The notes beneath the pieces were generated by a model. That model did no database searches, had not been told where the DNA came from, and saw only the letters and a program-made list of their open reading frames with translations. The position numbers and the translations under genes were made by a program. A DNA stretch of 64,000 bases from Arion vulgaris (lineage: Eukaryota > Mollusca > Gastropoda > Stylommatophora > Arionidae). Of this stretch, positions 45,286-58,559 are shown piece by piece. The DNA lies in assembly GCA_020796225.1 (NCBI GenBank), contig CM036759.1:23606313-23670312 (forward strand), in the 5' to 3' direction. The first letter of the stretch is position 1. Every line of letters begins with the position of its first letter.

Positions 45286-46344
45286 AGATTTGAATGACAA
45301 TCCATACCTACTTTAAATTACACTAACACAAACACTTGAATAGGTAAACACACAATGTAAATTTTGTTCGAAAAGAGATACTTTACAGTTTGTAAAACTG
45401 TAGTTTGTTTGGATAACTTCAAAAAAGTGATATTTTTCAAAGTCCGAGTTTTTCTGAAAAACATAGACTGTATGATAAGTTTTGGAAATTGACGATGTCG
45501 AAAAATGAAAATATTGAACACAACAAGTAACACAAGACTTGAACGTTTTGCTGAATCTAAATTTGGAGAATACATTTAATGTTTCCTGGCCTCTACTGTC
45601 TATTTCCCAATGAGCTACCATTGAAGAAGTGGCTCGTTTTAGAAACAGAAAACAGAAACCAAAGATGCATGGCTTAGTCATTGGAGTACGTCAGGTTCGT
45701 GTCTTCCAGTGATGCAATTGTCGGAAACGTCACATTTTGTGTAGAACAATAGTTTTGAAAACACAAACACATGAAAACATTTAATTCAGTGTGTCTTATT
45801 TTAAACTTGTGCTTTAAAATGTGTCTTTGATTTAATCTCCCGTTGTTGCATGTGAATCATACGGTTTCAAATATCACTCCTTTCGATAGACATTATGGAA
45901 CGTGCACAACTGTTTTTCATATGATGTCGTTAGATTCCCGTACCCTTGTCAATACTGTTGCCTCTCAAATATAAAAAAAAAAAAAATGATTTACATAATC
46001 TTTATCTTTCTTCGTGATTCCAGTTCAATGAACATTTATTTACGATTTAAATTTGTATTCTGAGACCTCATTCAACCATAGACTTGATCTTTCTTAATTT
46101 CCAATTGTAGCAGTAGGTGTTATCCTGTTTCAAAATGTTGTAGAGATGACTTGTGTTTGGCAGTAGACATCACTAAAAGAAAACATTTTGGTCAAGATCT
46201 CTTATTCATTTATCCGTAGCTCGCCGTAGTAATTTATTTCCTTGGCTAACGAAGCAAGACCATACTATAGATACTTTACCTTTATATGACATGACTTATT
46301 TATCCTTTTAACTACACCATCTGTATACTTATTCTCCTATTTAA

Positions 46345-46440
46345 CTGATGGTTTGAACATGACGGTTGCAGAGGCGGTACATCTGGCCTATGAGAGAGAT
46401 ACATTTCGGAGGTCTGTTGGGGTGACAAAGATGATGACCT
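46345..46440 (+). mobile_element. LINE protein end fragment
   Basis: MTVAEAVHLAYERDTFRRSV is the usual last stretch of several LINE proteins. A related piece is at 54240-54540. Confidence 0.5.
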
Positions 46441-47846
46441 AATTGTTCTGGAGGAGTAAATGTTTAAATAAAGTAACTATACCTTCTCAAAAGTTTATTG
46501 GGTTGTATTAGGACTGATCACCGAAAAATATAAAACATGTATTGTTACAATAGATGTAACATCATTATACTGTAACAACAACTGAATAACTATCATTTCT
46601 GAGAAGAGATGGAGGGTAAAATTCCCACACACTTTGCAATGTTCTACATCCGAATAGAACATAAATTAAGACGTCAGTTTCAAGTTACTACCATAAATAA
46701 ATAAACTCAAAATGTTACAAATTGTGAATATATTTCCCAAATAAACAACAGATAGAATCCCACAAAAAATAAGACATAGACAGGTCATTGTAATTCATAG
46801 ATTAAATAGTATGAAAAAGGTATGGTATAACACAGACAAAACAAAAACAAATATCAACGTATATTTTATTGTAGATTTAAAATCACAGATATTATATTAT
46901 AGGTCACATGTAATTACTCATTACTTTATTTGCAATATCAACTATGAGCTTAATTGTTACTTTGTAGTATTCTCCGTATCTGGTATAGAATACTAAATGA
47001 TATGATAATACTTCACGGACACTGATATCTAGTGATGTACAAAATATAACAAAAACATCAGCATTTATGTAAGTGGGAACACTGTAATTAGAACGAAGTC
47101 GAACAGAAAATAAATACTGTTTTTTTTAAATTAGAACTCTGGTCATTTTCTCTTGGTAAATATGGCAATGTCACCACTACAAAGATTACTGAAGCAGAAG
47201 TAGTCATATTGCAAAACATATGAAATTTAAAGTGTATTTTAGACTATGCATTCACGATATAACAAAAGTAGTCGATTATATGTATGGAGATATGTAGTGA
47301 TATATGTTAAACGTTTTGTTTGTAGCTTGTCAGTACAGTACTTTTGACTTTCATACTGTTACAGTGATTGGTATAATAACACATTGTTTCGGATAGTGAT
47401 TATACAGTTTGATCGATACTCATCTAACCGAATATTCATTTTGTTTATCAATTCTCTTCAAAACCGAGTATTCTTTCTTTTAGAAAGACAAACAATATAC
47501 ATAATCACAGAAGATTATGATTTTTTTCATATGATTTATAATTGGCTGTTTTACTCATAGATCGGTTAATAATCAGTGTACAAGTTTCTTATAAGGAACG
47601 GTACTTGCATTATTAAATTGAGCAGTTCATGTTGTAACATCGCAGTTATTGCACGCACACCTTATGTACGTGTAACACTTATGAACGTTGTCGATGACCC
47701 CAATTGTAGTAGTGTATAGATCAAACTTGAATTATGTACATATTTTTATATTAGTTTACTACATTTTTACAGCATGCTATTCTGAGCTTGGAACAGTTAT
47801 GTTTTGTAATATATCCGGAATGTCTGAAAACTGTTCATGATGTCAT
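46441..47846. other. Distal 5' flank of receptor 4 (duplicated)
   Basis: 46790-47710 matches 28290-29180 of copy A. No gene. In copy A this sequence lies 0.2-1.1 kb before the receptor start; here it is about 6 kb away. Confidence 0.55.
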
Positions 47847-47961
<115 letters not shown>

Positions 47962-48586
47962 GTTTTTTAAAGCAATATTAAAAATGTGTTTATAATTTAT
48001 GAAATAGTATTAAAACTTTGTGAATACAGCTTATTAAGTAATATTACACATGGGCATATGCACATTGAGTGGTACTAATTAGTTACAATGATTTGCGAGA
48101 CGATATTTTAAGTCGCATTTCAACATTTCTGGCAATCAGGTGACGGATATATTATAAATCGAAGAGGAAATTAGTGGGACACAAATAGTACCAGACCAAT
48201 TTTTAATGAGATGACGATAGTTATCTCATAAGCCGTGATCATTTAAGTAACGCAGTTTCGGTAACAAAAGAACAGTGAAGAATATTGACAACTGTGATAG
48301 ACACGATGTGATGAATAGCATCTGACTTCGCCCATGTTGTAAAACAAAAAGAAGAAACAATGTAATATAAAAGAAAGCTTAGTACAGACAAAATAAGGGA
48401 CGAACATTTGTAAACAACTTGTTAGAGGTTTAAAGAAAGAAAACGTATGTCGCTGTCACCCGTACCATCTCCAAAACTATTTGATATCAACGCGATATAT
48501 TTTAACAGTGTTAGGTTGACTAAATATTCAGTATATATATATGGAACTGCAGTAAAACTATTTGATTGGCAAAACACGTAATTACA

Positions 48587-48692
48587 AAGTACTGTAGTTT
48601 TACAAATTACAAAACAATGACAAAATACAGCAACGTTTCGACCAAACGTTGCTGTATTTTGTCATTATTTGTAATTTAAAACTACAGTACTT
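48587..48692. repeat. Near-perfect palindrome, arms about 50 bp
   Basis: The left arm, AAGTACTGTAGTTTTACAAA and on to CAACGTTT, pairs with AAACGTTGCTGTATTTTGTC and on to CTACAGTACTT around a 5-base centre (CGACC). A small bulge near 48606 is the main mismatch. Each arm resembles the R4 repeat end at 29915-29990. It could be two head-to-head R4 copies or a fold-back element. Confidence 0.9.
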
Positions 48693-48725
48693 ATGTACAT
48701 GTTTAGGTTGACTAATGATTTATAT

Positions 48726-51700
48726 CAATGTTTCCCAATCTTTTTGTGCCATGCCCCACCAAAGCCTTTCAAAAATTCGTATGCCCCCTTCAAATGTAAC
48801 ATATACAAACAATTTTATTTTCTAAAAATTGAATTGTTCACTGAAGAAACTTAAATGATAAGTTTTAGGAAGAAATCACTAGAAATTGTTGAGGAAAAAC
48901 AGTAAGTAAATTTTCAAAACATATAATGGAGAACAGAAATTCAAGTACGATATCATTTTAATGATATACTTTTCTATATTATTTTAGACAAAAATAGAAA
49001 ACCACGACACTGGGTAACAACCCGGTAGCAGTGTGACGACAAAAGAAGAAGAAAGAAGTGACTATTTATTACTTACACTTAGTGAGATCCTTGCGATTGA
49101 TAGATACTGCAAAGAGATTTTATGTTAGGTTCCAATTTAGTAAGCTTCAGTCTCAAGTCTCCCATTGTGTTATATTCAACCAATTTCTTTTTTAGCAGCA
49201 AATCAGTTATGGCAATAAATCCACATTCAGTTAAATATGAAGATAGAAATGGTAATACGTTTTCTTGCACATTTAGTTGAATTTGTATATTTGATTTCTC
49301 TTTCCTCACAAAGCCATGCCATCGCTCCTTTTATATTAAATGAAGTTTAACTGACTCATCATTTGCATGTCTGCGAGTTCTTCTTGATACTGCATATTTG
49401 AAATAGACAAATCCACTAACATTGACTGTAATCAATATGTTTCAAATCAGAAAATCTTTCTTTTAAATCAGCCGATAGAATTTTTAGATGATCGACAATA
49501 ACAAGTATTAGTATAGCGGTATCAGTCACTTCACATTTCTGGAGCCAATGAAACTCTTCAAAATGTTGTTGCAAATATATTTCTGACATAGTTCAATAAA
49601 GGTAATAAAACCAAATATCTTAGCTTTTCCATCAACAAGAGTTTTATTTTTCCTTGAAGGTGGTTATTTAATATATTTTGTTTTTCATTCAAAGATATCC
49701 GCTTAACTCACAAATGCTTTACTATCGACCGTTAACAGATACTTTATTTCAGGTTTGTCGCTTAAAAAATCACATCGCTTATCAAATCGCTTAAAGAGTA
49801 TCAAATAGTTCCATACATATTGTCAAGCAGTTCCCTTTCAAGAGCCATCTTACTTCAGTGTGAAGTAAAAGTCTCACATGATCTGTATTTTGTTCTTCAC
49901 AAAATAGCATGAAGAGACGCTCACATTTGGCATAAGATTTAATAGCATTGATACACTTTATAACTGAATTTAGTACTTCGTTTAGAACAGGTGAAATATT
50001 TTAGCTACCAAATTTTCCCTGTTAATACAATACACAAAAAGCATTTCTGGATTCTCATCTTTCAGCAATTTTAAGCAACCATTTGTCTTGCTTATCATAT
50101 TATTAGTACCATCTGCGACACAAGATGTTATATTTTTCATTGGTATATTATGACATTTAAGTAATTTTTTAGCTTATTATATACATCTTTGGAGGTAGGG
50201 ATGCTTTCTAATGATTTACAGAACAATATTTCTTCAGCAAAATCCCCATTATCAATATATCTTGCGTAAGTTATCAATACTACTTATCAACACTGTCTCT
50301 CAAAGTTGATTCATCCATTTGCACTGATAATTTTCTTGTTTTCAGCTTTTCAACAGGTTGTATTTCAATATCCTCACTGATTTCGTCTATTCTATTGCTA
50401 ACAGAATTGTTACTGAGTGGCATAGCTTTCACCTCTTGGTCATCTTTTTCCAGAACCGTTTTAAGAAATGATGATATTGATGGTTTGATTAAATTCTCTC
50501 CTATAGCATGATTTTTCCCATTTAGCAATGAGTAAGGAAATTTGATAACTAGCCTCAAGAGTGCGATTGACAGTTGCAGTATGAGCAGTAACAGGGACTT
50601 TAATGTTGCTCTTTTTCAAAATTTGTCTTTAAAGTTTGAAAGTAATTCAAATCTGACATAATATGAGCACTATGTTTCGCCTTCAAATGCTCTTCAAGAC
50701 GACCTCATTTCATTGATTCGTTGGTCAAGTATTGTTGGCGTAAAAGACATTAATGTGGAATACATTAATTTAGTAATATTTCACATCAGGTGATATATGT
50801 TTGAGCAAATTCGATTATTATAACATTACTATTTGAAGAAAAAAACAAATCATTAACAATATTTATATCCACATTTATGTGGTCAAATCTGCTCTTCTGA
50901 AAAAGTATGTGGTGTTCTCTTCTAATTAGCTCTGATAAATTCTAACCTCCAATAATTATATCTTCTACGTGAAGCTCTTCGGTTCTCTTCTGCTTTTCTC
51001 GTATAATCTGGCCTAACAGGCCTGTACTTGAGCTGTTCTGTGTCTAGTTCTCTATTTTTATTCTAGCTACCTCATAGCTGTTCTGTATTTGGCTCTCTAT
51101 CTGCTCTATTATTCCCTCTTCTTAACGTCGATCGTATATATATATGGGTGAATATTCTATTACTTTATTATTCCAAAACTTTGTTCTCACGACTGCAATT
51201 TCCCACATCTGCTACTCTCTTGGAAAAGACGCATCTTACTTTGACTATCGATATTCTTCTGTCATTGTCTAAAAATGTATGTTCCAACCATGCCTTCTCA
51301 ATCTGTCGCTAAACATGGAAAAAAAGATCTCATGACATTCTACTGTAATCCATATATAAATGCTCCTTCGTTAACTATACAACTACAAAAATGGTACTCT
51401 AAGGACACCTGTATAATCCAGCTGCATAGTGAGTATCTATTACTCTGGTAATCAGACTAATAGCCCATAACTTGTATTTGAGTCAAACCACCTTGATGTT
51501 TCTTAGTTTCTTTTCCCATCGTACCTAAAATTCCAAGCCAAATCAAACTTCAGACCTGCTTTCTATGTCGGAAATATGATATCGTGGCTCTGTCAATACT
51601 ATTACATACTCAAGATTGCACTACATAAACTCATTTTGGACTTCATGACAAGGTTGGCAAATGACGGACACATTACAGTTTTTTTTTATATTACTCGATT

Positions 51701-51974
51701 TTAACACAATAACACATGTTTTTCTTCTTTCAAAGCTTTGTTAAAAGGAGGTAAAAATGTACCTAGATATAAGTACTTTCCGTTTATTGAAGGTTTTTAA
51801 ACTTCATTAAAATTATTATGAAGCAACAGTCGTTTTTGTCAACAGACATCCAAAAGTCAGTATATAGGTTTTGCAACATCATGAACATTAGTTAAACTCC
51901 AAACGAGTCTATTGCCCCCCTAAACGCTGAAAATGCCCCCCAGTGGGGCGTACGCCCCACGTTGGGAAACATGG
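48726..51974 (-). mobile_element. hAT transposon remnant (ZBED5-like), 3.2 kb
   Basis: Ends CAATGTTTCCCAA and (reverse) CCATGTTTCCCAA, flanked by the 8-bp duplication ATTTATAT at 48718-48725 and 51975-51982, as expected for hAT elements. The right end has long C-rich runs (GCCCCCC, GGGGCGTACGCCCC). The minus strand holds a degraded transposase related to the ZBED5/SCAND3/FAM200 group. It belongs to a block missing from copy A. Confidence 0.9.
49079..50760 (-). pseudogene. hAT transposase remnant
   Basis: Minus-strand pieces in order: a partial BED-type region (LTNESMK, GRLEEHLKAKH near 50690), then the open stretch 50558-50280 with KNHAIGENLIKP, SLSNNSVSNRIDEISEDI-like and QMDESTLRD. Short fragments follow, and last comes the C-terminal dimerisation region 49309-49079 with LPFLSSYLTECGFIAITDLL and LTKLEPNIKSLC. 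Many stops and shifts. DESTLRD contains the first catalytic Asp region of hAT enzymes. Confidence 0.82.
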
Positions 51975-51982
51975 ATTTATAT

Positions 51983-53685
51983 GGACACAGTCGCGCTTCC
52001 TATCCACGAATTTACACCGATATAAAAATACTTCCAAATATATTCTCTACTCAAACCTAACATCCTAACCCACTCCTGTTTCTATCACTGTTGACCAATG
52101 CAACATACTTTACTGCAGCTTTTGTCTAAACATTTGTTCATTAATTTACTCATTGTATACATTTCTTTCATCCGACAACCAGTTATCTTGGGATGTTGTT
52201 TGGTAAAATAAGTTCCATTTTTTCAGCTCTGTCAGTGCTAGCTATATGTAACAATAACAAATAGAAAATGATTATATTCTTTTGTCATTATTAATTATAA
52301 TACATGTTTTCTCAATAGTTATAACAAGTGGTAGATAATCATATGATTTATAAGTTTTTTTTAAAAACTGTTTCCAATCCTACTTCGCAGTTGATTGATT
52401 GATTGATAGAGCCATGATCATTGCACTTTGGTGAGTAACCATGTGTGCTTCGATCTCTTTCTTACACAGGAAGAATTCAGCTCAAGTGCGTGAACATTGT
52501 AGCAACGGCAACGCATCCCGATGTGATTTTGAAAATGATGAATATATATTTGAATGAATATTATTTATAATCTCTTCTAATGAATGCTGATCGGACTGCG
52601 GCTTTGCAGCCTGCACTTATCGATTTTGAACTGCCAATGGTTCTTTAACGTGCTGAAATTAAACACGGGACCTACGTTTTATCGTTTGTCTCCGATATGA
52701 CTAGAACTCGATCTCACCTACACTACATTTTTATTTCCAACTTTCTCACATATGACAGTTTTTAAAGTAACATGTTTGGAAAATTACTCAAGATCTGGCC
52801 TTCACAACGAATGTTTAATGTTTATAAAATATTGATAAATTATATTTGATCGGAACAATAAAGTTGCCTATTTATTCAACGTTGTAAATTTATGTGTGTT
52901 TCTGTGTGTTTCTATTTTATTTTTTTAGTTTCCTAACTGCATATAAAACTCGTTACTTATAAATATTCCGTTCACAGTTATTTGTTTACGTCGCTCTAGC
53001 TTTACTGTGATTTCAACAAAGATTTTTTTCCTTGATTCATGACTTTAATTGTAGTTGCTACTGTCTATTACAAGTCGCAAATTTAGTTATTACGGAAATC
53101 ATTTTTGAGAGTTTAGAAGAAAATTCCATAGTTGTTTATTAGACTGTTACTCTTTACGATTTTATTTTTATAAAAAAAACTGTACGCTTACCATAGACGT
53201 AGACATTTAGTAATACAAATAAATATAACGTCAGTGTTATTAAATAATACAATTTTATTTATAATACTATAGTCATTTATCAGGAGAAGCACTACTTTGG
53301 AAATATTAGCCTCACTTATCCTACGTTCACACTACATCAACAATTTGCTAAAAAACATTTTGTGGTCTGTCTGTGATTTTTGACTTGGAGCGCATGTTCG
53401 TTGGTCAGTTAGACGCTAACAGAAACGTAGACCAGCACATCCGGTTTCTGCATGCTTTTGTTTCAGATTTGTATTTCACGGGTTTGTTTGGGTTTCTTCC
53501 GCAGTCTGTATTTCATTCATTGTTGTTGTATGGAGCGTTCAGTTTCTCTGTTTCATTTAAGACAAAATGATTTTGTTCACTGATGATATTTTTACTAACA
53601 CAACTTTAACCTAGAAACAGAGTTAGATATTATTCTTGTGTAAAATTTATATACCTACAGATAGACAATTGATGCAAGAAAAGTC
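51983..53685 (+). other. Flank upstream of receptor 4
   Basis: The last 185 bp (53500-53685) match 29240-29422 of copy A. 52400-52735 looks like an old SINE or LINE tail on the minus strand (CGTTAAAGAACCATTGGCAG). The open frame at 53373-53570 has no motif. The mini-ORF at 53672-53689 overlaps the receptor start. Confidence 0.45.
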
Positions 53686-53956
53686 ATGAACGGTGATTTA
53701 ATTGCAGTAAAATCGTTAGAGCGACTCGACAATTTGACCACTGTATTGTCAACCATTGTGAAGTTTGATTACGTAGTCAGTGATAACGTAGTCAGTGATA
53801 ACGTAGTCAGTGACAGTTTAAGAACAATTTTTCAGTGGGTCTTCTTCGTATCTTTGTGTCAGCTTGTTGACATCTTTGGAACCATGACAAACATCATCAA
53901 TATTATCTGCTTTGTCAAACAAGGTTTGAAGGATCCAGTCAACATCAGCTTGCTCG
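53686..53956 (+). pseudogene. Receptor 4 pseudogene, exon 1
   Basis: 271 nt, open and with donor GTAAGT, almost the same as receptor 3 exon 1 but 30 nt longer. A 15-bp unit (AACGTAGTCAGTGAT) is present three times, giving VVSDN three times in the outer N-terminus against once in receptor 3. TM1 (TIFQWVFFVSLCQLV to NIICFVK) is intact. This exon alone would look functional; the damage is in exons 2 and 3. Confidence 0.85.
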
Positions 53957-54239
53957 GTAAGTTTCTATTCTCAAAGTCTGAACTATTACATTTAAGATAA
54001 CACAAGAGGTACAAAAAATATTATCTTGAATATCAGGATATAGTTACATTTTCATTCTGTAATTTGTGCTTACCTCCGACACATTTATATTTCAATGTAT
54101 ACTAAATTAGTCAGTATAGTGACCATGCCTCATCTTAAAAGTACAGCAACTAGTTTAGAGACATAACATGCGAAGGTGTTAAGGTATTTTCTCGTGGTAT
54201 ATCAATATGAAAACATATGTGCTATTGAATAAAATTGTT

Positions 54240-54540
54240 ACAAAAGAGTCCTTCGTTTATCACGGACAGTGAAGAAAACAAAGAGGTCTACCACGACAAA
54301 ATTCTAAAACAAAGAAAAGTAGCTGATGCTATAAAGAAAAAAGAATAAAATTTAATCATTTTGGGCATATAACATGGTCAGGAAGGGTTGGAAAAGACAG
54401 TTTTGGAAGGCTGCATCACATCGATGATTTGAGCATTACGGCTGCAGAAAAGGGGACATCTGACTTATGAGAGAGAGAAATTCATTAACATTATTCGGGT
54501 TCAAAGCTCTGTTGAGTACACGTTATTTGATGCTGATGAT
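54240..54540 (+). mobile_element. LINE protein end fragment
   Basis: Degraded frame around GRVGKDSFGRLHHI and a last part like that at 46345 (GGACATCTGACTTATGAGAG against GTACATCTGGCCTATGAGAG). Dead. Confidence 0.45.
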
Positions 54541-55084
54541 ATCAATATGAACTGGGTATTGTATCTGTGTTTGTGTCTATATATATATATATGTATATGC
54601 GTGTATGTGTAAATGTAAATGCATGTGTGTATTTGTTATAATATAGATTGAACACATGCACTGTTTCTATAAAGCGCTTCGAACAAACGGTTTAAATATG
54701 TAGAATGTATGAAAGAAACATTGATTCAAGATTGAAAGATGCGTGCAATAATACACCAGTCAGCTCTTAGAGAACATATAGTTAAAAAATCCATGTGCAA
54801 ACGAAAAGAAGCTTTAATGAATCTGTGTAAAATATAGTCGCGAACAGCAACTAGCGAGCGGTAGATCATAACAACAGAGATCATATGTCTTAGATGCCCG
54901 AATAATCATTACGAGATATAAATCGAAATGAAGAAATTAGAAGAAGACAACGAATGAAACTAGCCTTTATTTTTAATAAAATAAAACATATTAAATGGTT
55001 GGTCACCTACAAAAGTACCGACGTCTCGTCAACCACAGAGAAATGAAATGAAAAAAAAATAAATTGTGGCATATCCTAAAGAAC

Positions 55085-55310
55085 GTAGCATTCATTCACA
55101 GTAAACGAGTCGTCGATTTTCTAGGCACCCTTATACGTTCAGTAGTTTGTCATTGCTTTCTGAAGGTGACGTCTACTTTTACCTTTTGTAAAATCCACCG
55201 AAACGATTTTGCTTCCACACTTGCCCACGGTTGGTTTTGAACCAGGTACGTTTGGGTTCTTGATCAAGTTCACTACCATGAGCTAGACGCTCACTACAAA
55301 AGATAAATTA
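55085..55310 (-). mobile_element. tRNA-derived SINE, minus strand
   Basis: On the minus strand the head has A box TAGCTCATGGTAGTGAAC and B box CCTGGTTCAAAACC. The tail has GCAATGACAAACTACTGAAC and GTGCCTAGAAAATCGACGA. The same tail occurs on the plus strand at 60108-60190, just after receptor 4. Confidence 0.7.
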
Positions 55311-55755
55311 CATATAAACTGTAATTATATATATGACGACCAAGCACAAGATGAAGGTTCGGCATGAAAAACAACTTTAAAAAATGAATATCAACTTAAA
55401 AATTGCATTGGACAATGAGCACAGAAGATCCTGATATCTCCTCCCAAAACATCACTGGTTTACTATGCAGGAGGAGAAGAAAAATGAAAAACAAAATAAC
55501 ATGACAATGTCATATTTGCATCATTAGAATATCATTATCTTCATGTAACATGTCCTTTAAGAACTCACTCTCATCATAGCGCCTGCCTGACAAATCTCTA
55601 TGTCTCTAGAGCTGTCCAACTGCCTCCAACATATATATATACATATATTTGAAAGTCTTGTGTATTTTATTTACTAATTAGTTAACATAAATATAGAAAC
55701 TATATCTACAATATTCAATTACTAATGATAATTTGATGATGCATTGTTGGTTCAG

Positions 55756-55967
55756 GTTTGGCTATCTCAGATTTGTGCTCACTGGTACCACTGATATGGT
55801 CAAATATTTGCTTCAATCCGTCTTTCATCGAACTGGATTTGAACTTCAGACCCATAGAGCTTCAGTATTTAACTGGAGCTTGGATTCATGGTACCTTTTC
55901 ACGAGTCACTAGTTTTATCACTGCTTTCATCATTTTAGAGATGTCTGTGTATAACAATGCCCTCAAG
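55756..55967 (+). pseudogene. Receptor 4 pseudogene, exon 2
   Basis: 212 nt against 215. It matches receptor 3 closely until TM3, then lacks AG after LE and one A further on. The two losses cancel in frame but turn ERCLCITMPLK into EMSVYNNALK, removing the conserved Arg needed for G-protein coupling. The donor is also altered: the exon end CTCAAG is followed by AGTTCG in place of GTTTGT. Reading through gives a stop at 55986-55988. Confidence 0.88.
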
Positions 55968-56447
55968 AGTTCGTGCATTTCGTTATAGAATTATGTTCAT
56001 TAATGTATATATATATCTTATTACAGGAATACCATCGTCGTCACTGACAAATGTAGTAATTTCTTGGAAGTGAATGATTGTTCATTTACGAAATATTTGA
56101 ATTTTACTAAGTACAACATGTAACAAAAAATTATTATTAATGACAGACACAAGATATAAACACGATTTATATAATACACGAACTTAATTGAATAGACATG
56201 TTTAATCTTATCATTAAGACAATTTGAGGAAACATCCATTTGTATAGCTTACACAAGCTATGCTGTTGTCTATTTTATTTCTCAAATATCGTAATATAGT
56301 GTTTAGTGTATTTTTAAGTACATAATTTCATGTCTTTAGTGAAATTATCTAGTTGTTAACTCTAATTTATGCTGTTTATATGGCATGATGTTTATGTATA
56401 TTCTTTATTTTCTTCTTCTCCTCATGCTAATATTTTATTTAATTAAG

Positions 56448-57798
56448 ATCTTTAGTCAAATATATTATAAGGTCTGAAGTCGAATATATTATAAGGTCTG
56501 AAGTCAGATATATTATAAGGTCTGAAGTAGAATATATTATATGGTCTGAAGTCGAATATATTATAAGGTCTGAAGTAGAATATATTATATGGTCTGAAGT
56601 CGAATATATTATAAGGTCTGAAGTAGAATATATTATATGGTCTGAAGTAGAATATATTATGTCTGAAGTAGAATATATTATATGGTCTGAAGTCGAATAT
56701 ATTATAAGGTTTGAAGTCGAATATATTATAAGGTTTGAAGTCGAATATATTATAGGTTTGAAGTCGAATATATTATAAGGTTTGAAGTCAGAATATATTA
56801 TAAGGTATGAAGTCGAATATATTATAAGGCCTTAAGTAGAATATATTATAAGGTCTGAAGTCGAATATATTATATGGTCTGAAGTCGAATATATTATAAG
56901 GTCTTCAGTCGAATATATTATATGGTCTTAAGTCGAATATATTATAAGGTCTTAAGTCGAATATATTATAAGGTTTGAAGTCGAATATATTATAAGGTTT
57001 GAAGTCGAATATATTATATGGTCTGAAGTCGAATATATTATAAGGTCTGAAGTCGAATATATTATAAGGTCTTAAGTCGAATATATTATAAGGTCTTAAG
57101 TAGAATATATTATAAGGTCTGAAGTAGAATATATTATAAGGTATGAAGTCGAATATATTATAAGGTCTGAAGTCGAATATATTATAAGGTCTTCAGTCGA
57201 ATATATTATAAGGTCTGAAGTCGAATATATTATAAGGTCTGAAGTCGAATATATTATAAGGTCTGAAGTCGAATATAGTATAAGGTCTGAAGTCTAATAT
57301 ATTATAAGGTATGAAGTCGAATATATTATAAGGTCTGAAGTCGAATATAGTATAAGGTCTGAAGTCGAATATATTATAAGGTATGAAGTCGAATATATTA
57401 TAAGGTCTGAAGTCGAATATATTATAAGGTCTTCAGTCGAATATATTATAAGGTCTGAAGTCAGAATATATTATAGGTCTGAAGTCAGATATATTATAAG
57501 GTCTGAAGTAGAATATATTATAACGTTTGAAGTCGAATATATTATAAGGTCTTAAGTCGAATATATTATAAGTTCTGAAGTAGAATATATTATAAGTTCT
57601 GAAGTAGAATATATTATAAGTCTGAATTCGAATATATTATAGGTCTTAAGTCAGATATATTATAAGGTCTGAAGTCGAATATATTATAAGGTCTTCAGTC
57701 GAATACATTATAAGGTCTGAAGTCGAATATATTATAAGGTCTGAAGTCGAATATATTAAAAGTTCTGAAGTAGAATATATTATAAGGTCTGAAGTCAA
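56448..57798 (+). repeat. Minisatellite L, 24-bp unit, about 56 copies
   Basis: Unit AAGGTCTGAAGTCGAATATA + TTAT, with many variants (GGTTTGAAG, GGTCTTAAG, AAGTAGAAT) and a few 22-23 bp units. Copy A has one matching unit at 30687-30713 (ATAAGGTTAAAGTCTTATAT and on), in the same intron. Each unit contains the palindromic core AATATATT. Confidence 0.96.
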
Positions 57799-58559
57799 AT
57801 GACTGACTTCATTGCACTGGAATCTAGCCGATATATTTCTGTCCCTCTCTGCAGAAGTGGCCCGAAACTGTCAAGAATATTGCACAAAACACGAATTCTG
57901 TTGCTCCAGTAATATTCTTAAGAGTTCCTAGAGAGAAATGCACTCTCTAACAGAACAGCGCAGTGTTTGTGACTGTATCGTTCATTGTTTTCTTCTTTGT
58001 TGTAACGTGTTAGAGACGCATAGAAGCATAATTTGACATGTATTGGAAGCATTGGCTTAATATTAAAATAATAACAATACGCTTATAGCGTGGTGGTGTC
58101 TGCACAGGTTTTGTTTTCTGTTTGTTAATATTTCTAGCTTCACCGACATTCTGGACAGCGTTTGCATTATTTGTACAGTTTAAACTTGTTATATTCTTGA
58201 CTTCAAAATAAGAGGATACGGATTCTACTGGTGGAGATCATAGAATAATTAAGTACTGGTTTATTGATTGATCAGTTGATTACTGTCATAGTAAATAATA
58301 GTCAATTAAAAGCTTATTTGGTTTACTTCATATGATAAAAATTGTTAGTTTAAACGTTGAAAAGTCTTACTTGTACGCTTTTAACGGCAACCATTCTTTA
58401 CTTCTTCAGATTTCTCTTAACGTTGAAGCAATGTAGATATTTTATATATGTGAAATGTGATAACTTCAAAGTACTATACGCAAGCGCTGATGTTGAGTCG
58501 GTCAGAAGCAAGATGTTGATGAGAACTCTTATTGAAATAAAGGAAAGAAATTGACACCT

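Larger units (their letters stand above)
53957..55755 (+). other. Intron 1 of receptor 4
   Basis: 1.8 kb against 0.39 kb in receptor 3. Extra material includes a LINE end (54240-54540), a TA/TG microsatellite near 54580 and a tRNA-type SINE (55085-55310). Confidence 0.75.

Noticed and set aside
45313..45681. 122-codon minus-strand frame
   Set aside because: It spans the Helitron empty site and is not open in copy A. No motif.
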